Shown in pieces: positions 28,580 to 37,395 of a stretch of DNA of 64,000 bases; the first letter of the stretch is position 1, and each line of letters starts with the position of its first letter. Source of the DNA: AWTP1-13 sp963840075 (GTDB taxonomy: Bacteria > Pseudomonadota > Alphaproteobacteria > Rhizobiales > Hyphomicrobiaceae); the NCBI GenBank assembly GCA_963840075.1, contig CAWIXS010000005.1, positions 186,001 through 250,000 of the forward strand, written 5' to 3'. The notes beneath the pieces are model-generated. The model was not told the DNA's origin and ran no database searches. It was given only the letters and a program-made list of their open reading frames with translations. The translations under genes and the position numbers were made by a program.

Positions 28580-28848
28580 GTCAGAATAGTCCGGTGTTCG
28601 CAAGCAATGCCGCGTATGCCGGCACGGCTACGTCCTCGGTCTTTAATCGCTGGTTCACGTACGTCAGCAACGAGATGGTGCAGGACTGGGACGGCGGTTC
28701 GACGCATCGAGACGGGGCCAATGAATTCACGTATTCGACCTCGACCGGAAATCTCACGCGACAGGTCGAACGTGGGGAAGTGAGCGGGAACTCCGACGGG
28801 ACGTATTCCGACACCGGCTCCGACGCCCGCTTCACGACCTTTACGTAG

Positions 28849-29558
28849 TCGCCCGTGTGCCGGCGCTCCGCAGTCAGAAACCCACTTGGGGTCGGGCCGC
28901 CGCTCTGGCGCGGGACTGGCAGCTCAACCGGCTTGCTGATCGCCTGGACGCGGTTGCCTGAGTGCAGTCCAGTACCGGGACCCGCAGCCCATTGAAAGCA
29001 CCGGCGCCTTCACTGCGCGGCGCCCAAGCGAGGCACCAATGCGGGGCTCCCCGGCGAGTTGGCTGCGGGTGATCGGTCCTGCATGACGCTGGTCGAGCTC
29101 ATCAGCACGTCGAAGTATTCGGGAGAGCTGGACGCGGAGGATACGACCTTGGGCAGGATCGCCGAGGACTGCTGCACAACGCGGTTGGGACCTGACAGAG
29201 CAGACGCATGAAGAAGTCCGGTCGTGGCTGTCGCAGCGCGGCCTGCGATCCGGTTCTGGCGGCTTGGCCCATGGCGTCCCACGAGATCGCCGTTGACGGC
29301 ATCGGCGCCGCTCGGCAGATGGAAACGGGGACCGGATTGGTCCATCCTCCGTCCACGAGTCAGCCTTCTCCGTGCCGGGCCGCGGGCTGCAACGTGCAAG
29401 CGCAGGCACGCATCGTGGGTTCAACGCCCCTTCCGGATTGTGGTACGCAGGCCCGAACTGGATCGGCGACTTGAGCTTTGACGTTTCCGGTGCGGCACCA
29501 TTGAGCAAGCGCTGCCCGATCCCCACCTCCTGGCTTCAGCAGCGGAGGAGCGGACGCC
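28849..29558. other. No confident gene; possible remnants
   Basis: Between the RHS remnant and the P450 gene, minus-strand frames around 28924-29526 show protein-like pieces in alternating frames (LPKVVSSASSSPEYFDVLMS; SVMQDRSPAANSPGSPALVP). They may be a decayed gene, but I cannot assign a family. Confidence 0.35.
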
Positions 29559-30797
29559 ATGCGGCGCTTTCACTTCATGAGCCAGGAGTATCTGCGCGAT
29601 CCCACCTCGGCGCTCGCGAAACTGCGCGCAGCCGGTCCGGTGGTGGAGGTGCGCTTCCCGATCATCGGCAGGACCTGGATCACGACCACCAGCGAGCTGG
29701 CCGGCCGCGTCCTCAAGGACAGCGAAACCTTCACCATGCGCAAGGACGGCAGGGTCGCCGGCCTGCGCTGGTGGATGCCGGGATGGATACGCACGCTCGC
29801 GGTGAGCATGCTCACGATGGACGAGCCCGATCATACGCGCCTGCGCAGCATCGTCGACGAAGCTTTTCGCCGGCGCGCCATTCTCGACATGGAGCCGCAT
29901 CTCTTCGCCATCGCCGACGAGCTTGCGGCCGATCTGTTCACCGACGGAACCCCTGCCGACCTGGTCGAGCGCTATGCGCGCAAATTGCCCCTGTCCGTCA
30001 TCTGCGAATTGCTCGGACTGCCGCGTGCCGACCGGCCCCGCTTCATCGCCTGGGCCAACAGCCTCACCCGCCTTACGGGCCCGCTCAGCTTCCTGCGCAT
30101 GCTCGCCGGCATCGGCCCAATGAAACGCTACCTGGAGGGACAGCTGCGGATCGCACGTGAGACGGGCGGCGAAGGGCTGATTGCCGAGTTGGTCCGCGTC
30201 GAGAAGGAAGGCGGGCGCATCAGCGGCGATGAAATGGTGGCCATGGTGTTCCTCCTGCTCGGCGCGGGCTCGGAAACGACCACGCATCTGATAAGCGGCT
30301 CGGTCTATGAGCTGGCCAAGGCTCCCCACTTGCGCGACTGGCTCAAGCAGGACTGGAGCCGTGCCAACCTGGCCATCGAGGAATTCCTGCGCTTTGTTTC
30401 GCCCGTGCAGTTCACCAAGCCGCGCTTCGTGAGAAAGGATGTCGAGTTCGGCGGCATGCAATTGAGACAGGGCGACAGGATCATGGCCATGCTTGCGGCT
30501 GCCAACATGGACCCTGAGGCCAATTCCCACCCTGAGCAGCTTGATCTGCAAAGACGGCCCAACCGCCATCTCTCCTTCGGCACGGGCATTCACTTCTGCC
30601 TCGGGCACCAGCTTGCGCGCATCGAGGGCAAGTGCGCGCTCCAAGCTCTCTTCGAACGCTGGCCAAACCTCGAACTCGCCGTGCCGGCCGACTCAATCCG
30701 GTGGCGGCAGCGACCAGGTCTCAGGGCGATTGAGAAGCTGCCGGTTGCGTCAGGCCTTCAACAGGACCAGCCAGGCGTGCGAGCGCACACCGCCTAG
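29559..30797 (+). CDS. Cytochrome P450
   Basis: A 412-residue soluble bacterial P450. It has the I-helix oxygen-activation motif GAGSETTTH (about residue 239), the K-helix ExxR in IEEFLRFVSP, and the heme-binding loop FGTGIHFCLG with the Cys ligand (about residues 344-353). Substrate is unknown; it would need a ferredoxin and reductase, and such a pair is encoded at 2.9-4.3 kb. Start ATG 29559 follows GGAGGAG. The last 15 residues look like a read-on tail beyond the usual family end. Confidence 0.93.
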   Translation: MRRFHFMSQEYLRDPTSALAKLRAAGPVVEVRFPIIGRTWITTTSELAGRVLKDSETFTMRKDGRVAGLRWWMPGWIRTLAVSMLTMDEPDHTRLRSIVDEAFRRRAILDMEPHLFAIADELAADLFTDGTPADLVERYARKLPLSVICELLGLPRADRPRFIAWANSLTRLTGPLSFLRMLAGIGPMKRYLEGQLRIARETGGEGLIAELVRVEKEGGRISGDEMVAMVFLLLGAGSETTTHLISGSVYELAKAPHLRDWLKQDWSRANLAIEEFLRFVSPVQFTKPRFVRKDVEFGGMQLRQGDRIMAMLAAANMDPEANSHPEQLDLQRRPNRHLSFGTGIHFCLGHQLARIEGKCALQALFERWPNLELAVPADSIRWRQRPGLRAIEKLPVASGLQQDQPGVRAHTA

Positions 30798-31066
30798 AGC
30801 AAGCCCCGCCGCGGGAATGTCAGCCTGGGCGTGCGCCTTCGGGGCGAAGCCTTCAATTAGCGGCCTATATGCTTCGAGATCCGGTTGCGTGGCAAAGCTG
30901 TGCACCGCAGGTGTCCTTGCCCACGGCGGCCTTTCGGACGTGTTCGTGTTGACCTCGGCATGCATGGCACGCATCGTCAGCTCTACTGTCCGCGCTGCAA
31001 GAGCTGGGTGTGTTGGACGACCTCGCGTGGTACGTGCCGCTCGTCGCCCTGAGCCGTCTGCCACCA

Positions 31067-31969
31067 TCATCGAGATGCTTCTCGATCGCTGCCATACCGG
31101 TTTCGGACCTTGCTGTTCCCGCGCTCCCTGGCAACGTAGATCGACAACTGTCGGCCAAGGTGATCGAACACGGCGCGCATGCGTGGGCTGGCGCGCAGGT
31201 TTTCGTGCATCGCCAACCAGATTTCGAGATCGAACGCGAACTGCCTGGGCAAGAGGCGGACGAGGTCGGCATTGCGCCGGGCGATGGGCACCTGGCAGAC
31301 GCCAATGCCATGACCGGCGCGGATGGCGGCAAGCTGCGCGAGATTGTTGTCGACGCGCAGCGCGAACATGTCGCGCGAGAAGCGCATGCCCTTCGCCTGC
31401 AGCGACCGCACGACCGGAGTTTCCTGGTCATATCCAATCAGGGCATGGCTCTTGAGATCCTCGGGGCTGCGCGGCGTGCCGTGGGTCTCGAGGTAGCGGC
31501 GGTGCGCGTAGAGGCCGAGCGTGACGTCGCCGATCTTCCTGGCGAGGAGCCCACTCTGTGTGGGCCGCACGTTGCGCACGGCAAGGTCGACATCGCGGCG
31601 CAAGAGGTCTCTGACCTCGTTGGACACGACCGGCTCGAGCGTGAGCCGCGGATGCTGCTCGCGCAGGCTGGCCAGCATCGGCGGCAGCACCTCCACGCCG
31701 ACCACTTCGCTGGCGCTGAGCCGCACGGTGCCGCCAATCTCCTGCGACGTCCCGGACGCCGCCCGCATCAGCGCCGCGGCCGAGGCCGCCATCACTTCCG
31801 CATGCGGCCCCAACTCGACGGCGGCATCGGTTGGCAGTAGGCCGTGCTGCGAGCGGGTGAAGAGCACGGTGCCGAGCGCCTTTTCCAGCTCGTCGATGTG
31901 GCGTCCGATGGTCGGCTGCGTGAGCCTCAGCGCGCGGGCCGCACCGGACATCTTAAGCGATATCCGCAA
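31067..31969 (-). pseudogene. LysR-type regulator, N-terminus truncated at a junction
   Basis: The product fits LysR from MSGAARALRLTQPTIGRHID (winged helix-turn-helix) through the effector domain (GTVRLSASEVVGVEVLPPML; AIRAGHGIGVCQVPIARRNA). A normal LysR has about 12-15 more residues before MSGAAR. Here they are replaced by RISLK encoded by the junction with the HsdR tail at about 31951. The missing first helix probably abolishes DNA binding. The target gene is unknown. Confidence 0.75.
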
Positions 31970-32091
31970 CGACCTCGACGACTACGTGTTCGAGGGTGGT
32001 GCGCGATGACAAGGGCGTGCCGCTCACGATATTGGCCGTGGACGCCATCGTCGACCGGATAATCGCCATCGCGCGCCGCCTGCGCGCGAGC
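31952..32091 (+). pseudogene. 3' tail of a type I restriction (HsdR) gene
   Basis: The plus strand reads ILSDIRNDLDDYVFE and then, after removal of one G near 31995, VVRDDKGVPLTILAVDAIVD and RIIAIARR. This resembles the extreme C-terminus of HsdR subunits. The body of the gene is absent; a truncated LysR lies in its place. HsdR genes are often followed by a YgjP-type metallopeptidase gene, as here. The assignment rests on family memory of short motifs. Confidence 0.5.
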
Positions 32092-32802
32092 GTGAGTGCC
32101 CTGCGGGGCTCCTTCACCTACGGCGACCACGTCGTGCCCTACCGTGCGCAATTCTCCGCTCGACGGACGCTGTCCATCTCGGTCCTCCCCAACGGCGCGG
32201 TCGAGGTGGTGGCACCGCTCGGCACCCCCGAGCGCGAGATCCAATCCCGCCTCAAGCGCCGCGCCCACTGGATCGCCCGCCAGCCGCGGTATTTTTCACA
32301 GTTCCAACCGCGCACCCCCGAGCGCCGCTTCATCAGCGGCGAGACGCACCTATACCTGGGCCGGCGGTACCGCCTCAAATGTACGCAGGGCGAAGCCGAG
32401 AAGGTGACACTGCGCGGTGGGCTCCTATGTGTGACCCTGCCCCAGCACGCCGGCCCTCGGGTAGGGGAGCTTGTCACGGCTTGGTATCGGGAGAGGGCGA
32501 GACGGAAGCTTCGTGAGCGGTTCGACGCCACCTGGCGAAAGTTCGAAAGCGCCATCGCGTCTCCCCCGGAACTGCTATTTCGTCCAATGAAGACACCCTG
32601 GGGGAGCCACACCCCCACAGGTCGCATCATCCTGAACTACGATCTTGTGCGCGCCCCTTCGCCCTGCATCGACTACGTCGTGGCCCACGAGCTGGCCCAC
32701 GTAGTGTACCCAAACCACGGCGCCGCCTTCCTTCGACTGTTAGAGACCCTGCTACCGGATTGGCGTAGCCGGAAAGAGCGCCTGGAGCGCCTATTGCCGT
32801 GA
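32092..32802 (+). CDS. YgjP/SprT-like zinc metallopeptidase (M48-type, DUF45)
   Basis: A protein of 236 residues from GTG 32092, with the zinc motif HELAHVVYPNHG near the C-terminus and the family pattern WGSHTPTGRIILNYDLVRAP before it. The frame is open back to 31996, but that part belongs to the HsdR tail. YgjP-like proteins commonly accompany type I restriction genes; their substrate is unknown. The restriction partner is deleted here, so this gene is an orphan. Confidence 0.85.
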   Translation: MSALRGSFTYGDHVVPYRAQFSARRTLSISVLPNGAVEVVAPLGTPEREIQSRLKRRAHWIARQPRYFSQFQPRTPERRFISGETHLYLGRRYRLKCTQGEAEKVTLRGGLLCVTLPQHAGPRVGELVTAWYRERARRKLRERFDATWRKFESAIASPPELLFRPMKTPWGSHTPTGRIILNYDLVRAPSPCIDYVVAHELAHVVYPNHGAAFLRLLETLLPDWRSRKERLERLLP

Positions 32803-33717
32803 CCCATTGCTGCATTCGATTCTATTGAACTGATCCGCAACGCGGCAAAGTTTGCGCCGCTATGCGAGGGCAATGAGCCCCTAACCCACGACGCCCAGAT
32901 GAAAAAGGCCACTGTTGGAGAAGGTCTGACAAAGAAGACCGTTTCACGCGCACGGCAATCCCGCCGAAGGACCCTGACGCCGATCCTCGGCCCATGCCAT
33001 TGCCCCTGTGTGTGATGCGCGGCCTTTGCGTTCTTGGTGGGAGTTGTGGTCGACGGGTAGCTGCGTTGCTATTACAGGCCTACCTTGCGCCTTCACCGAC
33101 GATGGTGAATGCGGCCCATTTCACGGGATGCGCATCGATCGCACAACCGTTGCGGATCAGTTCGCGCATCGATACGCGGCACGCCTCGGCCCGGCCCATC
33201 GCCGGGTTGGCCTTGAGCTCGTCGAACGCCCCCGCGTGGTGAGCTTGACCGCGGTGCGCGGGCCTACCGCCCAGTGCGACACGGGTAGCGTCCGAGCCCC
33301 GGCATAGAAGAAGGTCCGGGCAAGGCCGGACAGCGCCTCAGCGCTCTTACCGGCAGGACCCGCCTGCCGGTCTCGATGATGTGGGGTGAGTGGGTGCCCG
33401 ACGTGCTCGTGTGCGCGCAACACGCTATTCCATTGCTGAAATAGAAAGAAGAACGGCGAGCATTGCTCGAACCGCAAGTTCGGAGGATAGCGTACAGTGA
33501 AAAGAAGAGCCTATTTTTAAGCAACCGATAAATCCCAAGAGGCTTACACGATTGCTGCAATAGCAGGGCAAGGTTCGAGTATTGCCGAAACCGCAAGTTC
33601 CAAGGATGGATCTCCATCTGTGCAGAGACCCGTTAGTCGTAACAAGTTGCGTCCCGCTATTAACAACCCGGCATTGGTTCCCTGGGAATTTTCCTCCAGA
33701 TGTTCCATTGCAATCTC
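32803..33717. other. Gene-poor region with a pair of 58-bp imperfect repeats
   Basis: No convincing gene. Bases 33432-33489 and 33551-33608 can be aligned without gaps over 58 positions, sharing ATTGCTG, AATAG and ACCGCAAGTTC blocks (start-to-start distance 119). A hairpin ACCGGCAGG/CCTGCCGGT lies near 33346-33370. The repeats precede the interrupted XRE gene and could be its operators or a minor mobile remnant. Confidence 0.45.
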
Positions 33718-33794
33718 ATGCCTGACCTACGCAATCTCTTGGCCATCGAAATAAAAGCGGCTCGCCGAGCAGCAGGCATGACCCAAGCGCAGCT

Positions 33795-34817
33795 CGTACC
33801 TATGCCCTTAGTTCCGGCACAATCGTGAGTTAATTATGGCTCAACAAGGAGTTGGGCCATGACGCAGCATAGTCAAGACGATCTGTGGCGGGATTTCCCG
33901 AAGACGGCGACGGAGTTCGAGAGGCGGTTTGCAACCGAGGAGGACTGCCGGGCGTACTGGATCGAGGCGCGCTGGGGCGGCAAGCCGGCGTGCGCGCGCT
34001 GCGGCAGCACATATGTGTGGACGATCCGCGACGGCACGACGTTCGAATGCCGCGACTGTGACCATCAGACGAGCCTGACCTCGGGCACGGTTCTGGAGAA
34101 GACGCGCAAGCCTTTGAAGATGTGGTTCCGCGCGGTGTTCGAGATCTCGACGCGGCGCACCGGCATCTCGGCCATGGACCTGATGCGCATCATGGGGTTC
34201 GGGTCCTACAAGACGGCCTGGAGCTGGCTGCACAAGCTGCGCGCGGCGCTGGTGCGGCCCGAGCGGGAGCCGCTCGGCCCTTTCGTGCAGATGGACGAGG
34301 CGCTGGTGGGCGGAAAAGGCGGCCCGCACAAGGAGTTGGTGCTGGTGGCCGCGGAGGTGGATGGGCGCGTGCGCCTCGCCCACGCCGAGACCAACGATAA
34401 GGCCACGCTCAAGCGCTTTGCCGACGGCCAGGTCGCGGCCGACGCGCGGGTGGTGACGGACGGGCTTGCGAGTTACGACAGCGACAGCCTGGGCAAGCGG
34501 CCCTGCGAGAAGGTCGTGCAGACCAAGGCCGAGCGGCGCGAGAGCGACGCCCTGCAGGTCTGCCACTGGACCATCTCGCTGCTGAAGCGCTGGCTCTTGG
34601 GCACGCATGCGGGCGCCGTTGGTCCCAAGCACCTGCAGGCCTATCTCGACGAGTACGCCTTTCGCCACAACCGCCGCAAGACCAACGGCGTCGGCCGGAT
34701 CGCGGCGCGCGTCATCGAGCAGCTTGTGGCTCGCCCGCCGCTGACCATGCGATCACTGATCGACGAAACGCGGCGCTGCCGCTGGTTTCGTCAACCTGAA
34801 CTAGCGGCATAGGTACG
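33795..34817 (+). mobile_element. IS1595-family insertion sequence
   Basis: The 1023-bp element has terminal inverted repeats beginning CGTACCTATGCC at both ends (right end read on the other strand), extending about 20 bases with mismatches. It is flanked by AGCGCAGCT at 33786-33794 and 34818-34826, an 8-9 bp target duplication. It carries a single intact transposase gene. Confidence 0.92.
33859..34812 (+). CDS. IS1595 family transposase
   Basis: A 317-residue protein with an N-terminal zinc ribbon (CARCGSTYVW and ECRDCDH) and a DDE-type catalytic core (FVQMDEALVGGKGGPHKELV; ARVVTDGLASYDSD; CHWTISLLKRWLLGTHAGAV). These are features of IS1595/ISXO2-like transposases. It appears intact and may be active. 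Confidence 0.95.
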   Translation: MTQHSQDDLWRDFPKTATEFERRFATEEDCRAYWIEARWGGKPACARCGSTYVWTIRDGTTFECRDCDHQTSLTSGTVLEKTRKPLKMWFRAVFEISTRRTGISAMDLMRIMGFGSYKTAWSWLHKLRAALVRPEREPLGPFVQMDEALVGGKGGPHKELVLVAAEVDGRVRLAHAETNDKATLKRFADGQVAADARVVTDGLASYDSDSLGKRPCEKVVQTKAERRESDALQVCHWTISLLKRWLLGTHAGAVGPKHLQAYLDEYAFRHNRRKTNGVGRIAARVIEQLVARPPLTMRSLIDETRRCRWFRQPELAA

Positions 34818-35103
34818 AGCGCAGCTCGCGGAGGCTGCCTCCACCTCAGTTGAATTCGTTTCAAGGACTGAGCGCGGCATAAATACGCCGAGATCCGAGA
34901 ACGTGGTCGCACTGGCCAACGCTTTGGGGCTCGACCCTTCCACGTTTTTCGAAAGCGGGCCGAATCCGCCCAAGCGACCGAAAGCCCGTCTCGAGCTGGA
35001 GGCGAGCGTCGTGCACTTACTGCGTAGACTTGATGACCCAACGCTGAAGGCGCTGTTCCAGTTTCTTGGTTGTTCTGCAAGAGAGGTCGGCACCGAAGAA
35101 GGA

Positions 35104-35216
35104 GGCTCTTGTTCGGGGAGACCTGTAGAATCCGCAAAAAGGCCCTACATTCCCGGCAACGACGACCAATGAAATCAATGGCTTCGAGCGTTGCTACATC
35201 GTCGCCGAACAGAGCC
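35104..35216. mobile_element. MITE 1 (113 bp)
   Basis: A non-coding element starting GGCTCTTGTTCGGGGAGA and ending GTCGCCGAACAGAGCC, with terminal inverted repeats. It is flanked by the perfect 8-bp repeat AAGAAGGA at 35096-35103 and 35217-35224. It is about 95% identical to MITE 2 and shares ends with the degenerate IS at 27590-28579, which probably belongs to its parent family. Confidence 0.92.
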
Positions 35217-35355
35217 AAGAAGGAAGAGCGAGCACCGACGTGCTGGCTGACAGACAGCTGCAACATCAAGGTGATGCCAATACGCTCGGTCGCACATTGC
35301 GCAGGCTGCGCAAGTTGCCGACGGAACGGTGACGCAACAGGTTTAGGGGAGCGAC

Positions 35356-35675
35356 GTGAGCTCCGGTGGAACGGCAAAGGCCAGGGTGCCCTCCGGCGAG
35401 CACAACTCGGTCGGCGCTCTCCGCCTGCTCGCACGCCTTATGGGTCGTTTGGCCGCGATACGAGCGCGCGAGGCGCAAGATGGCGAGTACGCCGACCGTG
35501 GGCACAGCCCCGCCCCCGAGAAACCAAAGGATTTGGCTCTGTTCGGGGAGACTGTAGAATCCGCAAAGAGGCCCCACATCCCCGGCAACGACGACCAATG
35601 AAATCAATGGCTTCGAGCGTTGCTACATCGTCGCCGAACAGAGCCAAGGATTTCGACAGAGAAAAGAAGCCGTGA
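35356..35675 (+). pseudogene. Small gene split by MITE 2
   Basis: From GTG 35356, preceded by AGGGGAG, the product reads MSSGGTAKARVPSGEHNSVG, ALRLLARLMGRLAAIRAREA and PEKPKD; without the MITE it continues FDREKKP and stops at 35675, about 66 residues. The stop overlaps the start of the next gene (GTGA). It resembles the small proteins found next to excisionase-like genes in plasmids and integrative elements; function unknown. Confidence 0.6.
35535..35645. mobile_element. MITE 2 (111 bp)
   Basis: Starts GGCTCTGTTCGGGGAGACTG and ends TCGCCGAACAGAGCC. It is flanked by AAGGATTT at 35527-35534 and 35646-35653. Removal of the element and one flank restores a small reading frame (KPKD|FDREKKP). 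The near identity to MITE 1 shows recent activity of a helper transposase. Confidence 0.92.
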
Positions 35676-35938
35676 GCGGATCACGCCGGTATGTGCCGGA
35701 TCAGATGCTCAGCGTCGCCGAAGTGGCCAAAGAGCTTCGCGTTTGCCAGCGCTCGGTGAGGCGTTGGATCGATGTCGGCATCGCTGAGTACCATGAGGCC
35801 GGCGGCACCGTCCTGCGCGACCTGTTCGAGGCCGACGACGGCGGCTGGCTGCAGGACCCTGCCCTGCTCGCCAGGCTCTTTGCCGAGAAGCTGAAGCGCG
35901 AGGCCGAAGCCGTCCGCCGAAGGGTGGAAGTGGGTTGA
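35672..35938 (+). pseudogene. Chimeric ORF: excisionase-like HTH fused to a ParB fragment
   Basis: The first 35 residues (MSGSRRYVPDQMLSVAEVAK; LRVCQRSVRRWIDVG) form a MerR/excisionase-type helix-turn-helix. After about 35785 the text changes to YHEAGGTVLRDLFEADDGGW and LAEKLKREAEAVR-like sequence, typical of the middle of ParB-type partition proteins. The frame then ends by a shift. The ORF is thus a product of a deletion or recombination joining two unrelated genes. Confidence 0.6.
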
Positions 35939-36125
35939 GGTCGCCCCCGACTTTCCTTACGGCCACACCTACGGCCTGCGCCGCCTCAGCGGCACCGAGG
36001 TCGCCATGAACGAGGCGGAGGTAGCCGCCCGCGATGCCTTCAAGGCAGAGGCTCGACAAGCTCGAGGAGACCTACGCCGAGGCCGAGGAGATCCCCGAGG
36101 AGGTCGACAGGCGCCTCGGCGGCGC
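35786..36125 (+). pseudogene. ParB-like partition protein fragment
   Basis: Across three frames the fragment reads GGTVLRDLFEADDGGWLQDP, WKWVEVAPDFPYGHTYGLRR, AMNEAEVAARDAFKAEA and LDKLEETYAEAEEIPEEVDR. This resembles the region after the DNA-binding domain in plasmid-type ParB proteins. N- and C-terminal parts are missing. It hints that plasmid-derived DNA entered this region. Confidence 0.55.
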
Positions 36126-36129
36126 GGCC

Positions 36130-36677
36130 TCAGAGGCGTCAAGCTCGTCATCTCGGATGCGCACGAAGGCCTCAAGGCGGCGGCCACCAAGGTGCTGTGC
36201 GCCACCTGGTAGCGTTGCCGCGTGCACTTCATGCGCAACGCCATGGCGCACGTCGGGGCCAAGCAGCGCCAGATGGTGGCCGCTGCCATCCGCACCGCGT
36301 TCACCCAGGAGACGGAGAAAGCAGCGCATGCGGAATGGCGGGATGTGGCGAAGCGGTTGCGGGATCGCTTCTCCAAGCTCGCCGACCTCATGGACGAGGC
36401 CGAGGACGATGTACTCGCGCACATGAGCTTCCCCAAGGAGCACTGGACCCAGATCCACTCCACCAACCCGCTGGAGCGCCTCAACGGCGAGATCAAGCGC
36501 CGCACCGACGTGGTGGCCATCTTCCCCAACGAGGCCGCCATCGTGCGCCTGGTCGGCGCGCTGCTGCTCGAGCAGAACGACGAATGGGCTGTGCAGCGCC
36601 GCTACATGAGCCTGGAAACCCTCGAAGGTCTGAGCGATGATCCACAGGCCAAGCCAAGGCGCATCGCAGCGGCTTGA
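36130..36677 (+). pseudogene. IS256-family transposase remnant (C-terminal half)
   Basis: The remnant begins GLRGVKLVISDAHEGLKAAA, has an in-frame TAG where Gln is expected (CATW*RC), then continues CRVHFMRNAMAHVGAKQRQM and STNPLERLNGEIKRRTDVVA to a natural end at 36677. This is a different IS256 subgroup from the intact copy at 26053-27357. The N-terminal half and the inverted repeats were not found. Confidence 0.8.
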
Positions 36678-37395
36678 GCCGGGCCCGAGCCAGCATCGAG
36701 CTCAGCCATGACCGGCGCTCTTACACCACCGCCTGGGACACGATCCAGGTGCGCGGACCATGAACCGCCGGGGCGACTGTCAGCGATTGCGTCTGGGCGT
36801 GCCGGCCACGCTACGGCCTACTATGGCCGACCAGCTGCCTCCCCTGGCTACACCGGCGCGGAAACCCGTTCGGCGCCCTCAATCATGGGCCGCAATCGCC
36901 GTGCCCCACATCATCCCGCCACCGCCCGGCCAACAGCTCCCCTCCTGCCGGCCACCGCCAGCCCCATCAAAGGCCTAGAAAATCCATAGCGGCCAACGCG
37001 GCTCCCAACTGCCCGCGTTCAGTCCAACCGAGTTTCTGCGGCGGCTTCGCGCCTCAGAAACTCTTACTTCGTTCGCTTGCGCTCGCCTCTCTCGACTGTG
37101 CCTGCCAAGGTCTCGCCCCGGCGTTTCCGCAACGCTCACCACCACGGCTTTTGACCGCAGCAGCTTGCGGTGGCTTGGGATCGGCTCCTGTTTGCCGAAC
37201 CCGAAGGGCCCTCCATCATCTCTCGTACAGTTCCGCACCGCCGATACTCGCGACGGCGCTCGTGACACACGACCCTAACCGGTCATTCGCTATTCACGCG
37301 TCCGCGGTTGGCGTGTGCACCGCCCGGTCGACCCCGCTCCTCAGCATTCGTGGTTACCGGTCTCGCCGGCCCGGCCTGACGTCGCTCGGCGCTGC
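36678..37395. other. No confident gene
   Basis: GC-rich stretch of about 700 bases. Open frames on the plus strand (36708-36989, 37151-37399) are Pro/Ala/Ser-rich and lack ribosome sites. It may hold decayed mobile DNA. Confidence 0.4.

Larger units (their letters stand above)
24601..28848 (+). pseudogene. RHS/SpvB-like gene with FG-GAP repeats and LamG-type domain, interrupted by two IS elements
   Basis: The readable order is FG-GAP/VCBS-like repeats (ELVDINGDGLDDWMNAGSGS; FIDINGDGLPDYVRSYS), then LLNRITLPTGGTKEVGY and RHS-type text (ETTQYTYEGGKMYVSGDARD; FYRWNGAALTLV). A concanavalin/LamG-type domain follows (TWYHVAVTKSGTSVKFYVNG), then WFTYVSNEMVQDWDGGSTHR. It needs frame changes near 25128, 25622 and 27547. 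It is split by an IS256 element at 25989-27432 and a second IS at 27590-28579; removing each element plus one target copy restores the frame exactly (DDVRV|WSREL and LTGQN|SPVF). Such proteins are large secreted toxin-like or surface proteins. The 5' end is lost at about 24600 and the 3' end at 28848. Confidence 0.8.
33718..35103 (+). pseudogene. XRE-family regulator split by an IS1595 element
   Basis: The left part MPDLRNLLAIEIKAARRAAG followed by MTQAQL is joined, after removal of the IS at 33795-34817 and one target copy, to AEAASTSVEFVSRTERGINT and NVVALANALGLDPSTFFESG. This gives a regular helix-turn-helix XRE domain. The C-terminal part (LRRLDDPTLKALFQFLGCSA) ends just before MITE 1. 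The insertion lies between helices of the DNA-binding domain and inactivates the gene. Confidence 0.85.

Noticed and set aside
29421..30644. A 407-codon minus-strand frame opposite the P450 gene
   Set aside because: Antisense shadow; the plus strand has all P450 motifs.
30750..31070. Minus-strand frame of 106 codons between P450 and LysR
   Set aside because: The C-terminal half looks mildly protein-like, but it overlaps the P450 gene and has no ribosome site or family match.
33346..33370. Hairpin considered as an integron attC site
   Set aside because: No integrase of integron type and no cassette structure nearby; the hairpin alone is not enough.
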